DNA of 37,710 nt from Desulfobacteraceae bacterium (GTDB taxonomy: Bacteria > Desulfobacterota > Desulfobacteria > Desulfobacterales > Desulfosarcinaceae), in assembly GCA_024230435.1 (NCBI GenBank), contig JAAERL010000456.1, positions 1-37,710 of the forward strand, in the 5' to 3' direction. The stretch's first letter is position 1, and each line of letters begins with the position of its first letter. The notes under the pieces are model-generated. The model was given only the letters and a program-made list of their open reading frames with translations. It did no database searches and had not been told where the DNA came from. Shown piece after piece: positions 25,101 through 32,440 of the stretch. The translations under genes and the position numbers were made by a program.

Positions 25101-25432
25101 GAGCCGCCAGATGCGTCCGCTCCACTGTTACTGCTGCCGCTGCCTAATGACAAAGCCTTAGCCTCGTATACAACAGCATTTTCAACTGGTGACACTTCGC
25201 CAATGATTTCATCTGCATCGGCAAAAGCATCTGAAACGAACAGTTTCTTAATCGGTTTCAATATTGATGCAAAACTTCGGGCAGTGGCAGTTGTAGCGGC
25301 TGCGGCCGGGCGTGGCCTGTTGTCGTAGCTAAGAAAAGAATAACTAAGAATATTGAAGAAAAATATATATAAAGTGAGCCAGATAATGGTGCGATTTATT
25401 GGGTGATTCGCTGTATTTTTATTCATTACCAT
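19181..25432 (-). CDS. SpvB/FG-GAP/RHS-repeat protein, probable polymorphic toxin
   Basis: 2083 residues. A hydrophobic N-terminus (IIWLTLYIFFFNILSYSFLS) is an export signal or anchor. Next comes an SpvB-like domain (about 110-200: GSYGYSYPIQLPEGRGGLTP, MGPGWSLNIGSIERQT). Between roughly 430 and 810 are seven FG-GAP/VCBS units of the form GDFNGDGxxDxLV, putative calcium-binding beta-propeller blades. Then come a TcdB-middle-like region and many YD repeats (YDIFGNLIWTKDPLGN, YDEAGNLESQKDGQG). The RHS core ends with LYDPVMCRFITADTIVPDW and YAYVINNPLKYIDPSGHS (DPSG at 1799-1802). The last ~280 residues are the variable tip: a glycine-alanine-rich hydrophobic region, then NQIPGVNAIAGLHDVFQIEI and NVLNVPGMPIAAALTL. 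That tip recurs, as I recall, at the end of other RHS proteins; its activity is unknown. CAGGAG precedes the ATG by 7 nt. Two exported proteins lie upstream and a lipoprotein downstream. Confidence 0.9.
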   Translation of the reverse strand: MVMNKNTANHPINRTIIWLTLYIFFFNILSYSFLSYDNRPRPAAAATTATARSFASILKPIKKLFVSDAFADADEIIGEVSPVENAVVYEAKALSLGSGSSNSGADASGGSGGVNSLTGSYGYSYPIQLPEGRGGLTPSLSLSYSSMGPTTYMGPGWSLNIGSIERQTKNYVPEYTDDDIFVITLKGQNIELVQNEGEYRLKHEGLFLKIIKSGDSWIATDKSGARYFFGATQDSKVPGAGGTFKWGLNRIQDANGNYMTVAYWRDYRGGEIIYPERIEYAGHTNGEDPHYAVNFYYESRFDGQSSYIAGDHQLIRFRLSLISVDYQDDLIRAYELSYRNDLDGDLYTSFLDQIQMYGSDVRVYVPNYSAELQTFIAPQGWIFDGSAMEPVTFEYTTVQSPHPNRRKLETDTSQLWWDHNIWPLDFNGDGITDFFTIGKHDQRWWRLYEGNEGTFTQVCGGEFFHNFRVDKRSKVYTGDFNGDGMSDVLLQSTYYFKNTKLYLSNGEGFDDPINGPSLNQYDELYVGDFNGDGLSDAIVKVAVLKTTCDQLDNGRNTCTTATISAGAGWRMYISNGSGFDLVSENVENDSSTDSSGNYPFILGDYNGDGLTDVIIREGSIPSPSIDDSAIFFSTGTGLEKQYNSSAELGDEERISTGDFNGDGKTDLLVNDDGCDYRLYLSKGQKFVLAETGSFPRSNTLVMTGDFNGDGRTDILVKAYSSKWDGYAIWLSTGSGFIIDYYRSSWPGWSDRFIIADFNADGKSDFLVTDIYEQNNKWKGLKLYLSFNALNIYSRPTTYPRLLGKVTDAMGASQKITYVPSTVWDNNLLPFAIPTVRSITKNDNMPVDSHSTSSVYSYEGGYYDLETKEFRGFEAVNIKDGESGIRTYSVFHQDSRFQGRMESNTSWDSNGAMAVKTENSWAAKQYAADSGQDSRYFVYLKESTVSHYDTDESILSSVTTECGYDLYGNMNYEDKTVKNHQTGDVSTLFTRTEYNYDKDNWILDKPYSLRIDQTDPGLSDSNTQVLRETVYEYEDDRPWLLSTQSQIYWEDGVKKQIAVTYEYDIYGNNTVVTNPRNKAWTVTTSYDQSNGLFANWTYNALGHSVHNVFDPLFGAVTEQTNANGQKTTTTYDTFGRAQTITNPEGAVQSFSYNIEAGNHYTTVETSLQPTTTVYYDNQNRQIRSEVTGATTTIAIDTHYDDQGRVWKKSLPYFPGDTVYYKLSSFDARGRLETHTNADGAMKEFCYDGFDETITDENGHDKVITKDSHGRLVKVQEATGGITEYEYDIFGNLIWTKDPLGNQSHIYYNDLGRKISMDDPYMGHWEYEYDEAGNLESQKDGQGRIVEMTYDCLNRLETKTFMETGRQIEYVYDQSRSGYFNLGALTTMITTQPASFYTKTLYNYDKMGRIAHEQRRINGVDYHTYKTYDLAGRLDTITYPKNSAVFQYSYHLMGYLETVEKVESGASPTEMIRYSDINAMGQIGFVTYGNGVTTENTYYDGSQQLKTLQTIADTGDGVLTNIQNLEYVFDNVGNIETITDSVNNVNYNFGYDSINRLRTATADTEDSSRAYDQTYTYDLAGNMTAKTGKGAFKVASWEDSTKHIRPKSVIYQAGIEGNSGRQITYNQENKPTQITYNGTTTSLEYDGDGNRIKKSGNGSTTIYVGGLYEIRENEILINVFAGSSRIATIKNGQAFYTHSDHLGSTSLVTNANGVRVEEIGYLPFGATLFRNVYQNGYWDSVYRFTGQEYDAEYGLYNYNARLYDPVMCRFITADTIVPDWTNPQSLNRYAYVINNPLKYIDPSGHSFLAAIAIAALIGAMAGGVSAAMNGSDILQGVFIGAVTGAISGACLYAASTVTITAKGFSKLVAQMAIYSMAGCTAGATNAKITGGDVGQAALTSAVSAGLSNGLEGLIGTSSTARIGTNAVVGGVATEMNGGDFAEGALQAARVSTISVMMRNLYIKMVRYDVKWEPGGPAQKKRSTEYPIDGANNIGVQGFSPDPKSLWNEGGIVSRVANQIPGVNAIAGLHDVFQIEIDLALGNTARNVLNVPGMPIAAALTLTARMADSRATFIYYTNQAYINRQY

Positions 25433-25528
25433 CGTACGTCTCCTGGGGCATAGTCTTATGCTTTAATATTCAGGTTGAAATTTTTTCCTGAATTGTTTCA
25501 AAAATCCTTTTAAAGTTAGCCCGGCCTG

Positions 25529-26281
25529 TCAGTTTTGATAGGAATTTTCCAGATTGCCGTTATCGTCATACTCGTAATTGTATATTGGCGGTGTGCTGTC
25601 TGCGTTATTGGCCGATGTGTTGTATTGATATTCAAAAATATTCGAGTAGCCATCGCCGTCACTATCGGCCTCGCCGTCATCGGCAATAGGATCTAAACCG
25701 TTTGTCTGTTCCCAGCCGTCGGGCATGCCATCGTCATCCGTATCGGAGATATTTGGGTCTGTATTGTTTAAAAATTCTGCTAAATTACTCAATCCATCAC
25801 TATCAGGGTCTGCACCGGCATCATTGGACAGCGGATTTAAACCGTTTTGAATTTCCCAGCCATCGGGCATGCCGTCTGCTTCGGTATCTTTTTTGGCCGG
25901 ATGCGTGCCAAGGGTGTATTCTTTGATGTTGGTCAGGCCATCGCCGTCTTCGTCATCATTCGGGTTGCGGGTCAGGTCACCGAATTTTTCCATCTCCCAA
26001 TTATTGAGTAAGCCGTCGTTGTCGCGCATGGTGACGGTTAGAGTTGCGCCGCGTTTGATGCTTGTGCCGGGTTTCAGTACAGTACTGTAAGTTGAAATGG
26101 TTGTGATTCCGGCGGTGGAATTTAATGTGGCGGCATCGAAAATGATGCCTTCAGCCGAGTCATAGCTTTGAGTGCCGCTAATTGTGCCGGTGATTTCAAG
26201 ATCATCGGCAAGGGCTGGCAGGGCTAATAACATCAGAGGTATTGCCAGGGTCGTGATGTATCGCAAACGATGATATTTCAT
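25529..26281 (-). CDS. Secreted TSP3 (calcium-binding) repeat protein
   Basis: 250 residues with signal peptide (ITTLAIPLMLLALPALA-DD). About 40 residues with TSTYSTVLKPGTS-like strands are followed by thrombospondin type 3 units from about residue 95 on: NDDEDGDGLTNIKEYTLGTH, DTEADGMPDGWEIQNGLNPL, DPDSDGLSNLAEFLNNTDPN, DTDDDGMPDGWEQTNGLDPI, DSDGDGYSNIFEYQYNTS. The aspartates should bind calcium. It ends YNYEYDDNGNLENSYQN, which looks like a single YD repeat as in the RHS protein encoded 96 bp downstream. Such proteins often accompany or precede SpvB/RHS genes, perhaps as a surface adaptor; that is inference. Confidence 0.85.
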   Translation of the reverse strand: MKYHRLRYITTLAIPLMLLALPALADDLEITGTISGTQSYDSAEGIIFDAATLNSTAGITTISTYSTVLKPGTSIKRGATLTVTMRDNDGLLNNWEMEKFGDLTRNPNDDEDGDGLTNIKEYTLGTHPAKKDTEADGMPDGWEIQNGLNPLSNDAGADPDSDGLSNLAEFLNNTDPNISDTDDDGMPDGWEQTNGLDPIADDGEADSDGDGYSNIFEYQYNTSANNADSTPPIYNYEYDDNGNLENSYQN

Positions 26282-26417
26282 GGTTTTCGTCCTTTGAACC
26301 GCTTACCCGCGCCCCTTGCCCTGATATTTGAAGCAAGGGACGCGCAAATGTATTATTTGTCAAGGTTGCGGCGGCGCTATTTTTTATGGATTGTCTGAGA
26401 ATATGGTGGTGCCGGTG

Positions 26418-27530
26418 TTATTTGTTTTCCAGGGTGTCCAGACGCGAATGGACTTGCTCAAGACTGGTTCTGAGAGCCTGGTTTTCAGCTTTCAGGGCTT
26501 TCACGGCTTCGATAAGCGGAGCCACCAGTTTGCTGTATTCTACGGATTTGTATCCCTGGCTGCCGGTGTGAACTACTTGAGGCAGGACTTTTTCCACTTC
26601 CTGTGCGATGACGCCGATCTGGCGGCTTTCACCACGGGAAGGATCGACCCAATCGTAAGAGACGCCTCGCAATTGGGCGACGATTTCCAGTGCATTGTCT
26701 AAAGGTTCGATGTTTTCTTTCCAGCGGGCATCGGATGACAGCCGAGTGCCATTAGCCCGGACGTATCCAGCTACATCAAGTTTATCGTCAGGATCGATTT
26801 TGCCGATTCCAACGTTTCCGTCCCCACGGATGGCAAGAGAAACTTCACTTTCGTTTTTACCGTTTTTGTTGACAAATACAATTCCCCCATCAGGGGTTTC
26901 CTGATCCTCATTCATGTCTGTTTTTTCAATAACAAGGAAATCATTATTTGTGCCACCAAAGCCATTTAGAAAGTAAATTCTGGCTGCATCAAGCGTTACA
27001 TTGTCATAATATGGTATTTCACCATTGAATCCGATTCCATAGGAGCCGTTGAGTTGGAGTCCCCCATCTTTTAATTCTAACTTTTCTGATGGATCAAGAG
27101 TTCCAATACCAATATTTCCATTTCCTTTTATGGCAAGAGAAACTTCACTTTCGTTTTTACCGTTTTTGTTGACAAATACAATTCCCCCATCAGGGTTTTC
27201 CTGATCCTCATGCATGTCTGTTTTTTCAACAACAAGGAAATCATTATTTGTGCCACCAAAGCCATTTAGAAAGTAAATTCTGGCTGCATCACGGGTTACA
27301 TTGTCGTAATATGGTATTTCACTATTGAATCCGATTCCATAGGAGCCGTTGAGCTGAATGCCGCCGCCATTTATTTCCAGACTTTCTGATGGACTGTCCG
27401 TGCCTATCCCAACATTTCCGCTATCGGTCACCACCAAGCTATCCGTGTCGGCTGCAATTGCAGGAAAAACAGATATAGATATCAATACATACGCGACAAA
27501 CAAAACAACTGCCAATTTTGCTTTTTTCAT
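26418..27530 (-). CDS. Exported protein with C-terminal peptidase S74 (intramolecular chaperone) domain
   Basis: 370 residues with signal peptide (LAVVLFVAYVLISISVFPAIA-AD). The middle holds two nearly identical 100-residue units, each with LNGSYGIGFN, IPYYDNVT, AARIYFLNGFGGTNNDFLV and GGIVFVNKNGKNESEVSLAI, separated by GNIGIGTLDPSEKL-type strands as in phage tail fibres. The C-terminal ~110 residues are an S74 chaperone: SSDARWKENIEPLDNALEIV, LRGVSYDWVD, IGVIAQEVEKVLPQVV, VEYSKLVAPLIEAVKALKAE, then a coiled coil. In phage fibres this domain drives trimerisation and cuts itself off. Here, with a signal peptide and no phage genes, it is probably a bacterial surface fibre. First gene of the RHS operon; 136 bp to the next. 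Confidence 0.88.
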   Translation of the reverse strand: MKKAKLAVVLFVAYVLISISVFPAIAADTDSLVVTDSGNVGIGTDSPSESLEINGGGIQLNGSYGIGFNSEIPYYDNVTRDAARIYFLNGFGGTNNDFLVVEKTDMHEDQENPDGGIVFVNKNGKNESEVSLAIKGNGNIGIGTLDPSEKLELKDGGLQLNGSYGIGFNGEIPYYDNVTLDAARIYFLNGFGGTNNDFLVIEKTDMNEDQETPDGGIVFVNKNGKNESEVSLAIRGDGNVGIGKIDPDDKLDVAGYVRANGTRLSSDARWKENIEPLDNALEIVAQLRGVSYDWVDPSRGESRQIGVIAQEVEKVLPQVVHTGSQGYKSVEYSKLVAPLIEAVKALKAENQALRTSLEQVHSRLDTLENK

Positions 27531-28512
27531 TTTTTTTCATCCCCATTTTCTCTTTAAGGTAAATCAACCATTGCCGGATAAATTTGTCTTGCCCAACTAA
27601 AAGCCAGCGTAAAATTACTTATTCGGTGACAAGATATATCAGTACTGTTTTGCAGTATGGAATTTTTATGCAAAATTGAAAAACTGCAACGCACGGCCTA
27701 ATTATGGCGCTTGTCACCGGCTTGATGATTATAGAGCCGGGCTTGGTTTTAACATCGGTCCATCTAAATTAAGCATTAACCAACATGCCGGATTTATAGC
27801 CAAGTCTCTAAACCTATTTTTCAATAATTTTAAATACAAAGAATCAATTAAAACATCCCCGCGGAAAAGTATACAGCTATGCCTCCCGGAACCCCCGGTT
27901 TTTTTGAGTAAAAGCAGAAACAAAAATAGAATAAAATTAAAAGGAAGGAGTCTTCAATAGACTACCTTTGCAGTAATTGAACAATTCTGTTTGCTGCTAC
28001 AAAATCAACTCCGCTGCGCTTGAGCACTGGCCAACTTTTAGCCTGCCAGAAAAGTGCATTGCCATTGTTTACGATCCGTATGGTCAATTAGCATTCGAAG
28101 TTACTAATCGATAAATACCCTTTCAGGAAGTTGCTCACCTGTTCTAAATTTTTATCCAGTAAAATTGCGTCAAGAAGAAATCAGAATATAATTGCTTATA
28201 TTCAAACACTTGACAGATGCGGTTAATATACAATAAATTAATTAAAGTCAATAGAAAATTGGAATAATAGAAAAAAGGCCAGAATTTTATTTCAGGCGAG
28301 CTGGCGGGTAGAAAATGGAAAAATAAAAATAGTCTATCAATTTTTTACGAAACTCAAACTGTGCGACTCTATTATTTGTAAGCTGGCTAATACTTCGATT
28401 TATGGTGTCGCCTTAAAAGGCGGATAGCGTAACTTTGACGTACTCCCAAAGCTAAAGCTTCCGGGCTTTACGGCCAAAAGACTAAATTGTAAAGATAGCA
28501 GGCGCCGGGTTA
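27531..28512. other. Non-coding gap upstream of the RHS operon
   Basis: No convincing gene. At 27625-27719 lies a 95-bp palindromic structure: CGGTGACAAG at 27625-27634 and CTTGTCACCG at 27710-27719, with TTGCAGT/ACTGCAA inside; it could be regulatory or a small mobile element. Around 27977-28114 a short + frame reads LEHWPTFSLPEKCIAIVYDP YGQLAFEVTNR and stops; it looks protein-like but has no start or family I know, so it may be a gene relic. The remainder is AT-rich without visible features. Confidence 0.4.
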
Positions 28513-28687
28513 GGATCATAGAAGATGCGAATATACCACTTATGCTTGTTCTTGAATTTGTTTTTGTCTGTTGCGTCAATGTGCACAACCTATTAGTATA
28601 TACAATTAGTATGCACCCATTGGCGCGTTTTAAAAATGAATCCAAATCTAAGCGCAATAACGTCTATATTGGCAGCTTCCAAGACCC
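28513..28687. mobile_element. MITE-like palindromic element, full length (175 bp)
   Basis: The left arm (GATCATAGAAGATGCGAATA, TACCACTTATGCTTG, then CTTGAATTTGTTTTTG) is complementary, imperfectly, to the right arm (AAAAATGAATCCAAATC, GCGCAATAACGTCTATATTG, GCAGCTTCCAAGACCC). A central part has TGCGTCAATGTGCACA. After removal of its nested insert the copy at 32.4 kb is exactly this long. Flanks are TTA and TTG, so the presumed TAA duplication has decayed. It is non-coding and encodes no transposase, so it would need one in trans. The gap from here to 28726 shows nothing else. Confidence 0.7.
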
Positions 28688-28726
28688 TTGCCCCTGCCCG
28701 GAGGGTGGTAATAACCGATAGGTTTT

Positions 28727-29995
28727 TTATTTGAAATCAATGCATTCTTGCCTGCCGTTTAGCGTAATTTTACGTTTGGCCGGTGTAGTTTGGCTGATAA
28801 TGGCGCCGCGGCGAATAACATACAGGCACTCGCTGATCAAACGGATGGCTTGCATTTCGTCTCTGGCATCAAGGATTACCATATCGGCAGGTTTTCCAAT
28901 CTGTATTCCGTAATCATCCTCAACACAGAGTGTTTTTGCAGAATGATCCGTGATCATATCAAACAATTGAGATATCTGGTGGTAACCGCTCATATGGGCG
29001 GTGTGAAGCAGCAAATTGGCCGCCTGGAGCATAGATCCTTTCCCTAGCGGGTACCACGGGTCCATGATCGAATCATGGCCGATGCATACATTTATGCCAT
29101 GGGTCAACAGCTCATCCACCCTGGCGTGCCCTCTTTTTCTGGGATATCCGTCTGTCCGGTTTTGCAAGACCGAATTATCAAAAGGGTTGGTGATGACATT
29201 TATGCCGGAGCGTTTAAGAATTCCCATCAGTTTTAGGGCGTAGTCATTGTTGTAGTTATGCATCGCCGTTGCATGGCTTGCCGCAACCTGCCCCTGCATT
29301 TCGTGAACAAGGGTTTGTTTGGCCATTACTTCAATAAACCTGGACTGATCGTCTCCTGTTTCATCTACATGAATATCAACCAGGCAGTTATGTTTCCGGG
29401 CCAATTCAAAAGCAAATTCCACATCTTTAATTCCGTCTTGGCTGGTAATCTCATGATGAGGAATTCCGCCAATGACATCGGCGCCTATTTCTACTGCTCT
29501 TTGCATGAGTTTGGCTGAATCGGGACGGGTAAATATCCCATCCTGGGGAAAGGCCACAATTTGAATATCCACCTGATTGCGCCATGCTTTTTTTACTTCA
29601 ACAAGGGCCTCTACTGTTATCAGGGATGGATCGGTGGTATCCGCATGGGTTCTGATCTTTAAGGTCCCGTTTGCAATCAGCCACTTGATCACCTTATCGG
29701 CATTTTTTTTGATGGATTCTTTGGTTACGCTGGCCTTATGATCGCCCCAAATTTCAATGCCTTCCAATAATGTTCCGGATTCGTTATATCTTGGATTTCC
29801 AACGGTAAGAACAGCATCCAAATGCAGATGGGGATCGATAAACGGCGGTATCGCAAGGTTTTCCAAAGCGTTAATTTCATGAACGGCTGTGGCCTCAAGA
29901 TTCGGTTCAACGGCTGCAAATATACCGTTTTTGATTCCGATATCAAATAATCCGTTTTTCTTTCTCAGTTTCGCCCTGCGTATGATCAGATCCAT
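28727..29995 (-). CDS. codA: Cytosine deaminase
   Basis: Hydrolyses cytosine to uracil and ammonia in the pyrimidine salvage pathway, in the cytoplasm. The 422 residues from the ATG at 29995 are close to the 427 of E. coli CodA. That start is chosen over a longer frame because AAAGGA lies 5 nt before it. Amidohydrolase motifs: DPHLHLD (metal-binding histidines), EIWGDHKASVTKESI, KIRTHADTTD, VAFPQDGIFTRP, HHEITSQDGIKDV, VDIHVDETGDDQSRF, ASHATAMH, and GHDSIMDPWYPLGKGSM with the metal-binding/catalytic aspartate. It follows the cytosine permease gene after 42 bp, giving the codB-codA order of the E. coli operon. Confidence 0.93.
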   Translation of the reverse strand: MDLIIRRAKLRKKNGLFDIGIKNGIFAAVEPNLEATAVHEINALENLAIPPFIDPHLHLDAVLTVGNPRYNESGTLLEGIEIWGDHKASVTKESIKKNADKVIKWLIANGTLKIRTHADTTDPSLITVEALVEVKKAWRNQVDIQIVAFPQDGIFTRPDSAKLMQRAVEIGADVIGGIPHHEITSQDGIKDVEFAFELARKHNCLVDIHVDETGDDQSRFIEVMAKQTLVHEMQGQVAASHATAMHNYNNDYALKLMGILKRSGINVITNPFDNSVLQNRTDGYPRKRGHARVDELLTHGINVCIGHDSIMDPWYPLGKGSMLQAANLLLHTAHMSGYHQISQLFDMITDHSAKTLCVEDDYGIQIGKPADMVILDARDEMQAIRLISECLYVIRRGAIISQTTPAKRKITLNGRQECIDFK

Positions 29996-30037
29996 AACTA
30001 TCCTTTGAAAATCAGCGGACTTTTTCTTCGGCCGCAA

Positions 30038-31348
30038 TTATTGTGCTGTTTCCCTTATATGGGATTCGGTGTTAATGCTGTGATCCTGGTTAAATCCCAA
30101 TGCGTTAAAAACGGTATCGATTGCAATATATGAGGCAACTGCGGCAATGATTCCATTTATAGGAGCAACTCCCGGAGAAAAATAGGCCGCAGCCGAAGCG
30201 ATGATATAAGAAGTAATTCCTGTATAATTGAATTTTTTTAATCGCACTTGTTTTAAAGAAGGGTATAGGCCTTTGTGCTTGTAGAAAAAATCCGCCATGA
30301 TCACGCCGCCAATCGGGGGTATAAAAGTGCCTAACAAGATCAGGTAGGGAATCAGGTAGTTATACATGCCTAAAATGGCCAATAGCGTTCCAAGGGCCGC
30401 ACCGCCGATGGTGATCATTTTTCGTTTGGAATTTCTTAACAAATTACATCCGGCCACAGAAAAATTGTAAATGGTATTGTCTTGGGTGGTCCAGATATTC
30501 AAAAAGAGCATCAGGATACCGACAGCAAGCAATCCTTGTTTGGCAAGCACGTTGACAATGTCCGCCTCCTGGTAAACGATGGCCCCATAAGCACCGGCAA
30601 AAATCATGAGCCCGTTTCCGATAAAAAAGGCTATTAAACTGGCGAATACGGCGATGTTGGCGGTTTTGGAAAACCGTGTCCAATTGGTGGCCTGAGTCCC
30701 GCCGCTGACAAAAGTTCCAAAAACAATTGTCAAAGCAGCGCCCCAACCAATCGGCTCGGTGGGGGTTACCTTCAATAATCCTGTCAAGCCACCGATATCA
30801 CGTGTTGAGACAGTAAAGCTCAAGGCGATTAAAATGCACATTGCCGGAACGGCGAAAATTGACAGCATCTCCAGGCCCCGATATCCAATATAGGCGGTCC
30901 AGCAGAAGGCGAAACCAGACAATACCATCAACGGGATATTAAAGACTTCAGGCAAATTCAACAGCTTGGTAAATACCAAGGCCACTGTCGCAGTGCCCCA
31001 GGCATACCATCCGATCTGAGTAAAACCTAATACAAAATCAGGCCATTTGCTCCCGTAATCGCCAAATCCAAAACGGCTCATTAAAACTGAATTCAATCCG
31101 CTTTTAAAAGCGATATAGCCTAGAATCGCCACATATGCGCCCAACAGCAAGTTTCCAATGGTAATAACGCTGATCAGGCTCTTAAAGTCAAAGCCGACGC
31201 CGAGTTTACCTCCCCCCCACATGGTTGCGGTAAAAAAAGTAAATCCTAACAAGACGATTGATGTCGAAGCAAGACTCTTTCTCGATTCGATTGGCGCCTC
31301 GCTCAGCGGGTAGTCTTGAGTTGCATCACACGTGTGTTCTTTATCCAT
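30038..31348 (-). CDS. codB: Cytosine permease (NCS1 family)
   Basis: Imports cytosine across the inner membrane for CodA. It has 436 residues from the ATG at 31348 (AAGGGG 7 nt upstream; a GTG 24 bp earlier would include that site in the coding region). About twelve hydrophobic segments are visible. NCS1 features: the first helix GFTFFTATMWGGGKLGVGFD, GFTQIGWYAWGTATVALVF, SGGTQATNWTRFSK and NIWTTQDNTIYNFS. E. coli CodB has 419 residues. The two salvage genes probably form one transcript. I see no recognisable riboswitch or operator in the ~120 bp upstream. Confidence 0.93.
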   Translation of the reverse strand: MDKEHTCDATQDYPLSEAPIESRKSLASTSIVLLGFTFFTATMWGGGKLGVGFDFKSLISVITIGNLLLGAYVAILGYIAFKSGLNSVLMSRFGFGDYGSKWPDFVLGFTQIGWYAWGTATVALVFTKLLNLPEVFNIPLMVLSGFAFCWTAYIGYRGLEMLSIFAVPAMCILIALSFTVSTRDIGGLTGLLKVTPTEPIGWGAALTIVFGTFVSGGTQATNWTRFSKTANIAVFASLIAFFIGNGLMIFAGAYGAIVYQEADIVNVLAKQGLLAVGILMLFLNIWTTQDNTIYNFSVAGCNLLRNSKRKMITIGGAALGTLLAILGMYNYLIPYLILLGTFIPPIGGVIMADFFYKHKGLYPSLKQVRLKKFNYTGITSYIIASAAAYFSPGVAPINGIIAAVASYIAIDTVFNALGFNQDHSINTESHIRETAQ

Positions 31349-31470
31349 CAAAGACCCCTTGTTTCTGATCACCAGATCCGGCAGTTGAAGAATTTTCGAA
31401 AATTGATTTACATTACATGAACTGCAAAAACGATTCTTCCCGGTTCCCGGTAATTCCAGTTTGAAAAATA

Positions 31471-31977
31471 TTAAAATGTATATCCGAATGAGATGCCCGG
31501 AACAACTGTTATGTATTCATCGGTCCGGGTAGCGTAGTCGCCTGTATACTTTTCTTTATAGTAAGCTAAAGACAGATTCAACGTTAAATCCCAATGGTCG
31601 TTCCAGCGCCATTTATATCCGATTCCCGCGCCTGCCAAAGTTGAATCGATTTCATCATAACGAATACCATCTTTGGTTTCTTCTTCCTCAACGTTAAAAT
31701 ACATTCCATGAGCTCCCAAAAACCAGCGGGCGCCAGTTTCGTCAAAATAGTATCTGAGCCCGAGACAGGCCGGTATACCTAATGTTAAACCAAAATGGCC
31801 TTTTTGAATTTCCGCTCCTATGATACCCGTATAGGCAGAAAAACCGGCGTGCAGACCACCTCTTAATTTTTGACTATTTTCAAATGAATGATCAGCTTTC
31901 GCGGAATCTGCTCCCATAATCATAACTGCACTTAATACGGTAACAAATATTGCACAAATTTTAGTAATAGTTTTCAA
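31471..31977 (-). CDS. Outer-membrane beta-barrel protein
   Basis: 168 residues. Signal peptide MKTITKICAIFVTVLSAVMI cleaved near AKA-DH. The mature part is alternating polar/apolar strands (GGLHAGFSAYTGIIGAEI, FGLTLGIPACLGLRYYF, WFLGAHGMYFNVEEE, TLAGAGIGYKWRWNDHWDLT, LNLSLAYYKEKY) and ends with ITVVPGISFGYTF, a terminal phenylalanine typical of outer-membrane barrels. About eight strands fit the OmpW/OmpX-sized class. AGGAGG precedes the ATG. It is separated from codB by about 120 bp and is probably its own unit. Confidence 0.82.
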   Translation of the reverse strand: MKTITKICAIFVTVLSAVMIMGADSAKADHSFENSQKLRGGLHAGFSAYTGIIGAEIQKGHFGLTLGIPACLGLRYYFDETGARWFLGAHGMYFNVEEEETKDGIRYDEIDSTLAGAGIGYKWRWNDHWDLTLNLSLAYYKEKYTGDYATRTDEYITVVPGISFGYTF

Positions 31978-32440
31978 TGCAAACCCCTCCTATTTTTAAC
32001 GCATAACTTAAATACCGGGGAACCGGAATGCCATTTGCAGGCTTGGCCCTGAAAGGTTATGCCAATTAAATTTAAATATTAAACCGGCAATTAGAAATAC
32101 GAACTTTCAAAATAATAAACTTGCGTCTGGCATGGGTTTATGAGGCTTCGAAGCTTGTAATAATTTTTGCCTCCTTAATAATCACTATATATTGGTTGCC
32201 TTCATTAATATCGTTTTTGAAATCTGTCAAATAAAATCAGGCTTCGGATTAGCCCAAAATATAGTGGCAATGAACATCTGCGGTTAAAACAAGGAGTAAA
32301 AAAAACAAAACAAAGCCCCTTGCTTTGGACCTGTCTGGGAATTAGAAAAATTTGTTCTGTTTGCGCGTTGTTTGCCGCTTAACCCCGATCTTTAGGGCCT
32401 TAGAAACTTCAAGCCTGCCTAAGTAATGTGAGTTTAATAA
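31978..32440. other. Non-coding, no feature recognised
   Basis: AT-rich sequence upstream of the barrel gene. I see no gene, hairpin or repeat I can support. A TGGCAT-N-TTTC segment on the minus strand resembles a sigma54 site but misses the conserved GC. Confidence 0.4.

Noticed and set aside
26418..27530. Prophage tail fibre
   Set aside because: It has a signal peptide, and no phage structural, lysis or integrase genes are nearby.
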